Source: CAYMAZ01 sp964428185 (lineage in GTDB: Bacteria; Bacteroidota; Bacteroidia; Bacteroidales; DTU049). Taken from it: a stretch of 30,805 nt of DNA. Location: the NCBI GenBank assembly GCA_964428185.1, contig CAYRXH010000023.1, positions 1-30,805 on the forward strand, in the 5' to 3' direction. A program made the position numbers and the translations under genes. Below, in pieces: positions 7,595 to 15,904 of this stretch (positions are counted from its first letter, which is position 1; every line of letters begins with the position of its first letter). The notes below the pieces were generated by a model, which was not told the DNA's origin, did not search any database, and saw only the letters and a program-made list of their open reading frames with translations.

Positions 7595-8785
7595 TTATTT
7601 CTGCAGTGTTTTCATTTTCTCATTCACTTCCTGCAGTTTGTCCATCATATTCAGGCGGGCATAGAGTGTTTTGAGTGACTGGAGTGTATAAATATCATCT
7701 GGAGTGAGTTCATGTGCTTTTTCCAGATAGGGAATTGCTTTACCCCAGAGTGCTTTAAATTCTTCCTCCATAGCTGCATACACTTTCATATCGGTAATAT
7801 CCTGGGCAAGATCAAATATGCGGACTCCTTCATTGAAATAAAGAGCACCAAGATTATAGAAAGCATCAAAATATTTGGGATCAAGTTCAATAGCTTTTTC
7901 ATAAGCAGCAATGGCATTATAAAGCATAGTTTTTCTGTCTTCATCAGAAATTGTATCCTTGCGGCTCATCTGATCATAATTGCTTCCCACAGTAAAATAT
8001 AGAATCGGGTTTGTGGGATCTTTTTCAACTGCCAGCTGGAGTGTTTGCTGTGCTTTTTCAATATCACCTGTTGCAAGATAAACATTTGTTTCAGCAATGA
8101 GTATTCCAAGGTTATTTGGAAATTTTGTCTTACCACCTTTAATAACCTGCAGGGCTTTGTCATTTTCACCCTGCTCTTTGTACAAATTAGCAAGAGTACT
8201 ATAAACCATGGGATTCATATAACTCATAATCACCAACTCCTTGAGATACTGCATTGCTTTATCAGTATCGTCAATCTGAATGGCACAGATGGCTGCATTA
8301 TATGTAGCCAGTGAATCTTTGATACTGAATATTCCATTGATTTTTTTTGTTAGCTCGAATTCAACAATTGCCTTGTCAAACTGCTTTTTATTAAAGAGTT
8401 CCACGCCTTTGTTGTAATGTTGTTCTGCGATAATCAACAGTCCGATTTTTGCAGATGCAGGAGCAGCAGCAGGCTGAACATATTCGGGATCAATTTCAAT
8501 ACTCTTCTGATAGGCGGTATATGCCTCTTCCAGAGGACTTGGATGCAATTCCTTATATTTTGGTTGTTCAGTGGCTGAAATGGCAAGATACACATTTCCT
8601 CTGTAGAGCCATGTTTTTGCTTCACCCTGGGTTTGAGGATGAACACAGGCTGCATCGATATTTTCTTTAGCTTTATCAAGTTGTCCTGATTTCAAATAGT
8701 TGTAAGTGCTGACAACTTTTGCATTCTGAGCAAAAACAGTGATTGTGATGAAAAACAATCCTGCAATTACAAATAACTTTTTCAT
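7595..8785 (-). CDS. Exported tetratricopeptide-repeat protein
   Basis: 396 residues. The signal peptide MKKLFVIAGLFFITITVFAQ is followed by a helical array. TPR consensus positions (A..Y..G, A...Y.KAI.LDP) are visible: YNYLKSGQLDKAKENID near 28-44, AYTAYQKSIEIDPEYVQP near 88-105, HYNKGVELFNKKQFDKAIVEF near 122-142, LYKEQGENDKALQVIKGG near 201-218, AIAAYEKAIELDPKYFDAF near 290-308, and a last copy near 350. It probably acts as a protein-interaction scaffold in the periplasm. It lies downstream of gyrA on the same strand but has its own promoter and is preceded by a hairpin terminator, so it is likely transcribed separately. Confidence 0.85.
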   Translation of the reverse strand: MKKLFVIAGLFFITITVFAQNAKVVSTYNYLKSGQLDKAKENIDAACVHPQTQGEAKTWLYRGNVYLAISATEQPKYKELHPSPLEEAYTAYQKSIEIDPEYVQPAAAPASAKIGLLIIAEQHYNKGVELFNKKQFDKAIVEFELTKKINGIFSIKDSLATYNAAICAIQIDDTDKAMQYLKELVIMSYMNPMVYSTLANLYKEQGENDKALQVIKGGKTKFPNNLGILIAETNVYLATGDIEKAQQTLQLAVEKDPTNPILYFTVGSNYDQMSRKDTISDEDRKTMLYNAIAAYEKAIELDPKYFDAFYNLGALYFNEGVRIFDLAQDITDMKVYAAMEEEFKALWGKAIPYLEKAHELTPDDIYTLQSLKTLYARLNMMDKLQEVNEKMKTLQK

Positions 8786-8806
8786 AATAAAACTGGTTTT
8801 TGTTTA

Positions 8807-8837
8807 CAAAAGTAAAAGGTTTTATGAAATTAACAAA
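8807..8837 (-). promoter_or_regulatory. Promoter of the TPR gene
   Basis: Minus strand: TTTG (8837-8834), a 19-nt spacer, then TACTTTTG (8814-8807). This is a complete match to the Bacteroidota consensus TTTG-N19-TAnnTTTG. It sits 21 nt before the ATG at 8785 and directly after the gyrA terminator hairpin. Confidence 0.6.
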
Positions 8838-8866
8838 CACTTTGCCAAAAATAAGGATGCAAAGTG
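8838..8866 (-). terminator. Intrinsic terminator downstream of gyrA
   Basis: A perfect 8-bp stem, CACTTTGC (8838-8845) pairing with GCAAAGTG (8859-8866), has a 13-nt loop. On the minus strand it is followed by the T-rich tract TTTGTTAATTT. It begins about 35 nt after the gyrA stop. The T tract doubles as the -33 box of the TPR-gene promoter. Confidence 0.6.
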
Positions 8867-8900
8867 CTGCATATTTCATATATAAATTTCTATCCTAAGC

Positions 8901-11495
8901 TTAAGTATCATCTTCTACATCTTCAGCATCTTCAGCATTTTCCATATCTTCAGTATGGTCATCATCTCCGTTTCCATTCTCAAGGTCAGTAGGATCAAGG
9001 TCAGGAAGTACTTCAGCATTGGGGTCAAGTTCCACTACTTCTTCTTCATCGTCTCTTTCCACACTGGCAATTGATGCAATTGAATCAGATTTTGACATAT
9101 TGATCAGTCTGACGCCCTGGGTTGCTCTTCCCATGGTTCTCAGATCACTCACATGCATTCTGATGATAATTCCCGATTTGTTGATAATCATCAGATCATC
9201 TTCATCAGTCACATTCAGAATTCCCACAAGTCGTCCCGTTTTTTCAGTAATATTGATTGTTTTCACCCCCTTACCACCGCGATTTGTTATCCTATATTCC
9301 TCAATTCTGGATCGCTTTCCATATCCGCTCTGAGATACGACCAACAAGTCGGAATTCAGATCTGACACACAGACCATTCCTACAACTTCATCATCTTTCC
9401 CGGCAAGGGTAACCCCCTTCACTCCGCTTGCGCCTCTGCCCATGGGTCTGACCTTACTTTCATTGAAACGGATTGCCCTGCCTGACTTCAAAGCCATGAC
9501 AATCTCATCCTGTCCACTGGTAATTGACGCCTGAAGCAACTGATCGTCTTCGCGGATATTGATGGCAATGATGCCATTCTGTCTGGGTCGGGAATAAGCT
9601 TCAAGACTCGTTTTTTTAATGACTCCCTTTTTGGTGCACATCACGATAAAATTGTTTGAAGTGTACTCTGTATTTGTCAGATCTCGCGTGTTAAGATAAG
9701 CCCTGACTTTATCGTTGGGATCAATCTGAATGAGATTCTGAATTGGTCGCCCTTTTGACTTTCTTGTCCCTTCAGGAATTTCATAGACTCTCATCCAGAA
9801 CACCTTGCCCTTTTCAGTAAAAAACAACATATAATCGTGCATGGAAGCCACAAACAGATGCTCAACAAAATCTGAATCCCTGATATCGGAACCCTTATGT
9901 CCCTTTCCGCCCCTGTTCTGTGTTCTGTACTCACTCAGTTGTGTTCGTTTGATGTATCCCATGTGGGAAATGGTAATCACCATATCCTCATCAGCAATTG
10001 TATCTTCAATCCTGAAGTTTTTGCCTTCGTAGATTATATCAGTACGGGGTTCATCTCCGTATTTGGCTTTCATCTCGGCAAGCTCATCCTTAATGATCTG
10101 CATTCTCAATGATTCGTTGGCCAAAATCGCCTTCAACTTCTCAATAAGTTTCATCAGCTCATCATATTCTTCCTTCAGTTTATCTCGTTCAAGACCAGTC
10201 AGAGCACGCAGACGCATATCAACAATGGCGCGTGCCTGAATATCACTGAGTTCAAAGCGGTTCATGAGATTTTCACGGGCTTCATCTACGGTTTTTGAAG
10301 CCCTGATAATTGATATTACCTCGTCAATATGATCAAGGGCAATCAGAAGCCCTTCAAGGATATGAGCTCTTTTTTCTGCTTCTTTGAGTTCAAACTGTGT
10401 ACGACGTGTAACAACCTCGTGTCTGTGCTCAACAAAATACCTGATAATATCTTTAAGATTCAGTACTTTGGGCCTGCCCTTGACGAGAGCAATATTATTC
10501 ACATTGAAAGCCGTCTGAAGAGGTGAATGCTGATAGAGTTGATTAATCACAACATTGGGAATTGCGTCATTTCTGAGTTCGAAAACGATACGCATTCCGG
10601 TCCGATCTGATTCATCTCTGATATCTGTGATTCCTTCAACTTTCTTATCATTCACAAGATCGGCAATTTTCTTAATCAGTTCCGATTTGTTGACCTGATA
10701 GGGAATTTCAGTGACAATAATTTTCTCATCTTTTTCTCCCTCATTTTCAATTTCCCATCGGGAACGCAGAACAATTCTTCCTCTTCCGGTTCTGAAAGCA
10801 TCCTGCACCCCGTCATATCCATATATAATTCCACCAGTGGGAAAATCAGGTGCTTTGACAAACTTCATCAGTTCATCAACGGTAATTTCATTGTTATCAA
10901 TGTAGGCAATAATCCCATCTACCACCTCAGACAGATTATGCGGAGGCATATTAGTAGCCATCCCCACGGCAATTCCGGATGCTCCGTTGAGCAGCAGATT
11001 GGGAATTTTGGACGGAAGAACTGTTGGCTCTTCAAGGCTGTCGTCAAAATTCAGTTTAAAATCCACCGTTTCCTTATCAATATCCTCAAGCATCTCTTCT
11101 GCGATTTTCTGCAACCTTGCTTCTGTATAACGCATTGCGGCAGGGCTGTCTCCGTCAACAGAACCGAAATTGCCCTGACCGTCAACAAAAGGATAGCGTA
11201 AAGACCAATCCTGTGCCATACGAACCATTGTATCGTAAACTGATGTATCTCCATGAGGGTGGTATTTCCCCAGAACCTCACCGACAATACGTGCTGACTT
11301 TTTGTAAGGGCGGTTTGACATCACACCCAGTTCATACATTCCAAAAAGGACTCTCCTGTGCACAGGTTTAAGGCCATCTCTCACATCAGGTAACGCTCTT
11401 GAAACAATCACAGACATTGAATAGTCAATGTATGCGGTTTTCATCTGATCCTCGATGTTCACCTGTACTATCCTTTCTCGTTCATTCAAGTTCAT
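8901..11495 (-). CDS. gyrA: DNA gyrase subunit A
   Basis: 864 residues. The breakage-reunion domain starts at DYSMSVIVSRALPDVRDGLK. The active-site tyrosine is Y123 in AAMRYTEARL. The quinolone-resistance region reads HPHGDTSVYD (79-88), with Thr84 at the position of E. coli Ser83 and Asp88 at that of Asp87. The GyrA box QNRGGKG (526-532) opens the C-terminal DNA-wrapping domain and identifies this as GyrA rather than ParC; a second RGGKG occurs later in that domain. The tail after about residue 810 is strongly acidic (runs of D/E ending EDAEDVEDDT). With GyrB it forms the A2B2 enzyme that introduces negative supercoils using ATP. Divergent from clpC; a hairpin terminator follows. Confidence 0.97.
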   Translation of the reverse strand: MNLNERERIVQVNIEDQMKTAYIDYSMSVIVSRALPDVRDGLKPVHRRVLFGMYELGVMSNRPYKKSARIVGEVLGKYHPHGDTSVYDTMVRMAQDWSLRYPFVDGQGNFGSVDGDSPAAMRYTEARLQKIAEEMLEDIDKETVDFKLNFDDSLEEPTVLPSKIPNLLLNGASGIAVGMATNMPPHNLSEVVDGIIAYIDNNEITVDELMKFVKAPDFPTGGIIYGYDGVQDAFRTGRGRIVLRSRWEIENEGEKDEKIIVTEIPYQVNKSELIKKIADLVNDKKVEGITDIRDESDRTGMRIVFELRNDAIPNVVINQLYQHSPLQTAFNVNNIALVKGRPKVLNLKDIIRYFVEHRHEVVTRRTQFELKEAEKRAHILEGLLIALDHIDEVISIIRASKTVDEARENLMNRFELSDIQARAIVDMRLRALTGLERDKLKEEYDELMKLIEKLKAILANESLRMQIIKDELAEMKAKYGDEPRTDIIYEGKNFRIEDTIADEDMVITISHMGYIKRTQLSEYRTQNRGGKGHKGSDIRDSDFVEHLFVASMHDYMLFFTEKGKVFWMRVYEIPEGTRKSKGRPIQNLIQIDPNDKVRAYLNTRDLTNTEYTSNNFIVMCTKKGVIKKTSLEAYSRPRQNGIIAINIREDDQLLQASITSGQDEIVMALKSGRAIRFNESKVRPMGRGASGVKGVTLAGKDDEVVGMVCVSDLNSDLLVVSQSGYGKRSRIEEYRITNRGGKGVKTINITEKTGRLVGILNVTDEDDLMIINKSGIIIRMHVSDLRTMGRATQGVRLINMSKSDSIASIASVERDDEEEVVELDPNAEVLPDLDPTDLENGNGDDDHTEDMENAEDAEDVEDDT

Positions 11496-11614
11496 AATAA
11501 TTTAATTTTCAATAATTTATTCAGCAAGCTAGTATTTTTTAAGAATTTACGAATTTACAACAAAATTGCGAGATGGGGTGTATTTTCGGTCGAAAAAAAA
11601 CAAACTTTTTTAAA

Positions 11615-11622
11615 CAAATTTA
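11615..11622 (-). promoter_or_regulatory. Possible -7 element for gyrA
   Basis: Minus strand TAAATTTG, about 120 nt upstream of the gyrA ATG. No -33 partner is found at the expected distance, and the region is A/T-rich enough for chance matches. Confidence 0.25.
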
Positions 11623-11685
11623 TGTTGAAAAAAACAGATTTTTTTTATGATATATCTTGCAACTATGGCATACTTTTGATATGTC

Positions 11686-11717
11686 TTTGTTTTTACGTCT
11701 TAATCGTTCTATATTTG
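11686..11717 (+). promoter_or_regulatory. Promoter of clpC
   Basis: TTTG (11686-11689), a 20-nt spacer, then TATATTTG (11710-11717), a full match to the Bacteroidota consensus. Expected transcription start is near 11723, giving a leader of about 13 nt before the ATG at 11736. No CIRCE or CtsR-like operator was seen near it. Confidence 0.6.
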
Positions 11718-11735
11718 TAATTCAAAACCTTACTA

Positions 11736-14279
11736 ATGAACGCAAAATTTTCACAACAGGTTCAGGACATCCTCAGTTTCAGCAGAGAAGAGGCCATGCG
11801 TCTGAACAATGATTATCTCGGAATCGAGCATCTGTTTCTGGGTTTGCTTAGAGAGCCATATGCACTGGCTTTGCAGGTGCTGATGAATCTTGGAGTAGAG
11901 CTCGGAGAACTGAAACAGACCATTGAGAAGTTTATCAAGAAACCCCAGAAAAATCCTGTACTTTCAAAGTCTGGGTCCATCAGCCTGAACAAACAGCTTG
12001 ACAGAGTTATCAAACTCACTTTTCTGGAATCAAAGGATTTCAAGAATGATCTAATACAGACAGAACATGTATTGCTGGCAATTCTCAGAGATGAAGACAA
12101 TCTGATCTCAAAACTCCTTAGTGAATATAATGTCACATATCAGGTTGTTAAACAGGAGATTCAGGCAATGTTGTCAGGAAAAGAAGAGAAACCAAATCAG
12201 CCTAGCAGCGAATATCCTTTGGGAGGAGGTGGCGAAGAGGAAAGTGAAGAGCGCGAGGAATTCAGCAGCATGAAAAAGCAGGCAGATCCCAAGAGTAAAA
12301 CTCCTGTACTAGACAATTTTGGTCGTGACCTGACAAAAGCAGCAGAAGAAGGAAGACTTGACCCGATAATCGGCCGGGATAAAGAACTTGAAAGGATTGC
12401 ACAGATTCTTAGCCGCCGCAAAAAAAACAATCCTGTTCTCATCGGAGACCCGGGAGTAGGAAAATCAGCTATTGCTGAAGGTCTAGCTCTCAGAATTCAC
12501 AGCAGAAAAGTGCCGAGAACCCTTTTCGGGAAACGGCTTGTCACTCTTGATCTGGCTTCACTAGTGGCCGGAACAAAATACAGAGGACAGTTTGAAGAGC
12601 GAATGAAAGCTGTACTTAATGAACTGGAGCGCAACAATGATGTGATCCTTTTTATTGATGAAATTCATACCATTGTCGGAGCTGGAGGAGCATCCGGTTC
12701 ACTTGATGCATCCAATATGTTTAAACCTGCACTGGCAAGAGGTGAAATTCAGTGCATTGGTGCAACTACTCTCGATGAATACAGACAGTATATCGAAAAG
12801 GATGGTGCCCTTGAACGCCGCTTCCAGAAAGTGCTCGTTGATCCCACAACACCTGAAGAAACCGTTGAAATTCTTGAAAAAATCAAAGAGCGCTATCAAG
12901 ACCACCATCTGGTAACATATACTCCTGAAGCCATTGAAGCATGTGTCACATTATCAGTGAGATACATCACTGACCGCGCTCTTCCTGACAAGGCCATAGA
13001 TGCTCTTGATGAAGCCGGAGCACGTGTGCACCTGAAAAACATGAAAGTTCCACCCCGTATCCTGGAAATTGAAGATAGTATTGAAAGCATTAAAATCCTG
13101 AAAGCCCAGACGATTAAGAATCAACAGTACGAAGAAGCTGCCAAATACCGCGACGCTGAAAAAAAACTAATCCTCAATCTTGAACAGGCAAAAAAACAGT
13201 GGGAAGAAGAAGCCAAACATAACAGGGAACCGGTTACCGAAGAGGATGTTTCCGAAGTCATTGCAATGATGACAGGAATTCCTGTTGTTAAAATATCAAA
13301 AAGCGAAAGCAATAAACTTCTTGCCATGGAGCAGGATCTTGCCGGAGAAGTGATCGGTCAGGATGATGCTATCAAAAAGATTGTCAAAGCAATACGGCGC
13401 AACAGATCAGGGTTGCGTGATCCCAACCGGCCAATCGGTTCATTCATATTTCTCGGACCAACAGGTGTCGGAAAGACATTTCTGGCAAAAGTACTCGCCC
13501 GTTATCTGTTTGATGCTGATGATGCGCTCATCAGAATTGACATGAGTGAATATATGGAAAAATTTGCTGTCTCCAGACTCATTGGTGCTCCTCCGGGATA
13601 CGTGGGATATGAAGAAGGCGGACAGCTCACTGAAAAAGTGAGAAGAAAGCCATATGCCGTTGTACTTCTCGATGAAATTGAAAAAGCGCACCCTGATGTG
13701 TTCCATCTTCTGCTTCAGTTACTTGACGATGGACTTCTCACTGACAGCATGGGACGTAAAGTTGATTTTAAAAATACACTTGTGATCATGACTTCCAACA
13801 TTGGTTCACGTCAACTCAAAGATTTTGGTCAGGGAGTAGGATTCAACACAAGCACCCGTGAATCAGGTAAGGATGTGCACACTAAATCAGTCATTGAAAA
13901 TGCATTGAAGAAAACCTTTGCACCTGAATTTCTGAACAGGATTGACGATGTACTCATCTTTAACAATCTTGAAAAAGAGAACATTGCAAAAATAATCCTC
14001 ATCGAACTCAAAAAGATGTTCAAACGCGTTTCTGAAATGGGATATACCATTGAAATTTCAGATCCCGCCATTGATTTTATCATGGAAAAAGGGTGGGATC
14101 CTCATTTTGGTGCCCGTCCGCTGAAACGTGCCATTCAGAAATACATTGAAGACCCTCTGTCCGAAGAACTTATCAAAGGAAATCTGAAAGATGGTGTAAC
14201 CATTATGCTTGAGTTGCATCCCAACGAAGAAGAATTGATGATTCAGATCAAGGCCGGAAAAGCAGTGAAGAAAAAATAG
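11736..14279 (+). CDS. clpC: ATP-dependent Clp protease ATPase/unfoldase ClpC
   Basis: 847 residues, as usual for ClpC. The Clp N domain has two repeats (residues 1-145), each with a conserved (L/T)EH(L/V)L core (IEHLFLGLL, TEHVLLAIL). AAA-1 has Walker A GDPGVGKSA (237-245) and Walker B ILFIDEIH (304-311). The middle domain contains a UVR-like segment, QQYEEAAKYRDAEKKL, which separates ClpC from ClpA and ClpB. AAA-2 has Walker A GPTGVGKT (574-581) and VVLLDEIEKAHPDV. A Gly-rich linker (LGGGG) follows the N domain. It unfolds proteins and feeds them to ClpP in the cytoplasm. Single gene, divergent from gyrA and convergent with prfB. Confidence 0.96.
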   Translation: MNAKFSQQVQDILSFSREEAMRLNNDYLGIEHLFLGLLREPYALALQVLMNLGVELGELKQTIEKFIKKPQKNPVLSKSGSISLNKQLDRVIKLTFLESKDFKNDLIQTEHVLLAILRDEDNLISKLLSEYNVTYQVVKQEIQAMLSGKEEKPNQPSSEYPLGGGGEEESEEREEFSSMKKQADPKSKTPVLDNFGRDLTKAAEEGRLDPIIGRDKELERIAQILSRRKKNNPVLIGDPGVGKSAIAEGLALRIHSRKVPRTLFGKRLVTLDLASLVAGTKYRGQFEERMKAVLNELERNNDVILFIDEIHTIVGAGGASGSLDASNMFKPALARGEIQCIGATTLDEYRQYIEKDGALERRFQKVLVDPTTPEETVEILEKIKERYQDHHLVTYTPEAIEACVTLSVRYITDRALPDKAIDALDEAGARVHLKNMKVPPRILEIEDSIESIKILKAQTIKNQQYEEAAKYRDAEKKLILNLEQAKKQWEEEAKHNREPVTEEDVSEVIAMMTGIPVVKISKSESNKLLAMEQDLAGEVIGQDDAIKKIVKAIRRNRSGLRDPNRPIGSFIFLGPTGVGKTFLAKVLARYLFDADDALIRIDMSEYMEKFAVSRLIGAPPGYVGYEEGGQLTEKVRRKPYAVVLLDEIEKAHPDVFHLLLQLLDDGLLTDSMGRKVDFKNTLVIMTSNIGSRQLKDFGQGVGFNTSTRESGKDVHTKSVIENALKKTFAPEFLNRIDDVLIFNNLEKENIAKIILIELKKMFKRVSEMGYTIEISDPAIDFIMEKGWDPHFGARPLKRAIQKYIEDPLSEELIKGNLKDGVTIMLELHPNEEELMIQIKAGKAVKKK

Positions 14280-14335
14280 TTATTCGTTATTCTTATAGCT
14301 GCCAGTTTTGCAAGATGATAACTAGTATCTACCCT

Positions 14336-15425
14336 TTACTCATTCCCAAACTGAATCAGAAAAGCTTTGATAAACTGGTCAATATCACCATCGAGGACAG
14401 CCTGCGGATTTGAAGTTTCTACCCCTGTTCTGAGATCTTTAACCATTTTGTAGGGATGCAGAACATATGAGCGTATTTGTGAACCCCACTCAATTTTTTG
14501 CTTTTGTCCTTCCTTAATTGCAAGCGCTTCCTTTTTCTTTCTCAGCTCCATTTCATACAATTGTGACTTTAACATTTGAAGGGCTTTTTCACGATTCTGA
14601 ATCTGAGAACGGGTGACCTGACATTCAATAATTATATTGGTTGGAATGTGTCGCAATCGCACTGCTGTTTCAACCTTATTCACATTTTGCCCTCCTGGAC
14701 CGCTGGAACGGAATGTATCCCATTCTATGTCAGACTTACTGATCTGAATTTCAATGCTTTCGTCAACAAGAGGATAGGCATAGACGCTGGCAAATGAAGT
14801 GTGTCTGAGATGCTTGGCATCAAAGGGAGACAACCTGACAAGACGGTGAACTCCATTCTCAGATTTCAATCGTCCATAGGCATATTCACCTTCAATTTCA
14901 AGAGATACATTTTTAATCCCTGCCGTATCTCCTGAAAGCAGATCAAGTTCTGTCACCTTAAAGCCATGATTTTCAGCCCACCGCAGATACATTCTCATTA
15001 GCATTTCAGCCCAGTCCTGGCTCTCTGTACCCCCGGCTCCGGCATTGATTGTGAGAACAACATTCAATTTGTCTTCTTCATCATTAAACATCCGGAAAAA
15101 TTCCATGTCTTCGAGCTTCTCAATTGCCTTATCCCACATTTCTTCCATTTCCTGTTCACTTGCCTGATCTTCGCTGAAAAAATCAAAGACCACTTCAATA
15201 TCTTCATAGGCTCTAACAGCTTCATTAAAATTTCGTACAGTGGATTTTTTTCTGTTCAGTTTCCTCACAAATAACTCAGCATTTCTCGGATTATTCCAGA
15301 AATCTTCCTGCAATGTTATTTTTTCTTCTTCAGCAATGAGTTTTTCTTTTCCATCAATGTCAAAGAAACCTCCTGAGGGCATCAAGCCTCTCCTTTAAAC
15401 CGGCAATATCACTTTTATATTTCAT
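14336..15425 (-). CDS. prfB: Peptide chain release factor 2 (programmed +1 frameshift)
   Basis: The product, about 362 residues, is made from two frames. Frame 0 starts at ATG 15425 and encodes 21 codons (MKYKSDIAGLKERLDALRRFL) up to an in-frame TGA (15362-15360). Skipping one base to read GAC (15361-15359) continues into the main frame ending at 14336. The shift site is AGG AGG TTT CTT TGA, with the Shine-Dalgarno-like AGGAGG at the same distance as in E. coli. Release-factor motifs follow: SPF for stop-codon recognition (about 199-201) and GGQ for peptidyl-tRNA hydrolysis (about 244-246). RF2 terminates at UAA and UGA, so reading its own UGA makes synthesis self-limiting. The ATG overlaps the recX stop by 4 nt. 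Confidence 0.95.
15360..15374 (-). promoter_or_regulatory. prfB: prfB programmed +1 frameshift signal
   Basis: Minus strand AGGAGG (15374-15369), TTT, CTT TGA (15365-15360). The CTT codon can slip +1 to TTT when UGA is read slowly because RF2 is scarce. The upstream AGGAGG provides an anti-SD contact. Confidence 0.92.
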
Positions 15426-15901
15426 AATTTCAGAAATTCATTGACAACCCTGATCACAAGATCATATTCAAACCCTTTTGAAAGACCAAATCTAAGCAAA
15501 CGGGCAAACTGATCCTCAGAATCTGACTGCTGCAAAGTTACACCTTTTTTGCTTATCACATTCCTCAGAACATTTATATATTCATCAGCATCAATCGCCT
15601 TTAGACAGTCTTCTGTCACCTGAACTGATATTGCCTTTGCCCTGAGTTCAGCCTTTATTTTTATTTTTCCCCAGTGATTATATTTCAGTTTTCCTCTCAC
15701 AAAAGCCTCAACATATCTTTGTTCGTCAAGAAATCCATCATTTTGCAATATATTGATTGCTTTGTCAATTTCCGGTTTCTTCATCCCGGCTTTATGCGCT
15801 TTGATTCTTACATCCTGAGCTGTTCTTTCCTGAAACGCACAATAAAGTTTCAGAAACTCAATCCGGCTTTGAAATTTAGTTTTTTGATTCTTTTCATACA
15901 T
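15422..15901 (-). CDS. recX: RecX-family regulatory protein
   Basis: 159 residues, typical RecX length. Family features are visible in order: YCAFQERTAQDVRIKAHKAG near 20-39, the INILQNDGFLDEQRYVEAFVRGK segment near 48-70, WGKIKIKAELRAKAIS near 76-91, and a C-terminal RFGLSKGFEYDLVIRVV. RecX binds the RecA filament and limits its activity. The gene starts 3 nt after the rng stop and its TGA overlaps the prfB ATG, so it should be co-translated with both. recA itself is not in the window. Confidence 0.85.
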   Translation of the reverse strand: MYEKNQKTKFQSRIEFLKLYCAFQERTAQDVRIKAHKAGMKKPEIDKAINILQNDGFLDEQRYVEAFVRGKLKYNHWGKIKIKAELRAKAISVQVTEDCLKAIDADEYINVLRNVISKKGVTLQQSDSEDQFARLLRFGLSKGFEYDLVIRVVNEFLKL

Positions 15902-15904
15902 ACT

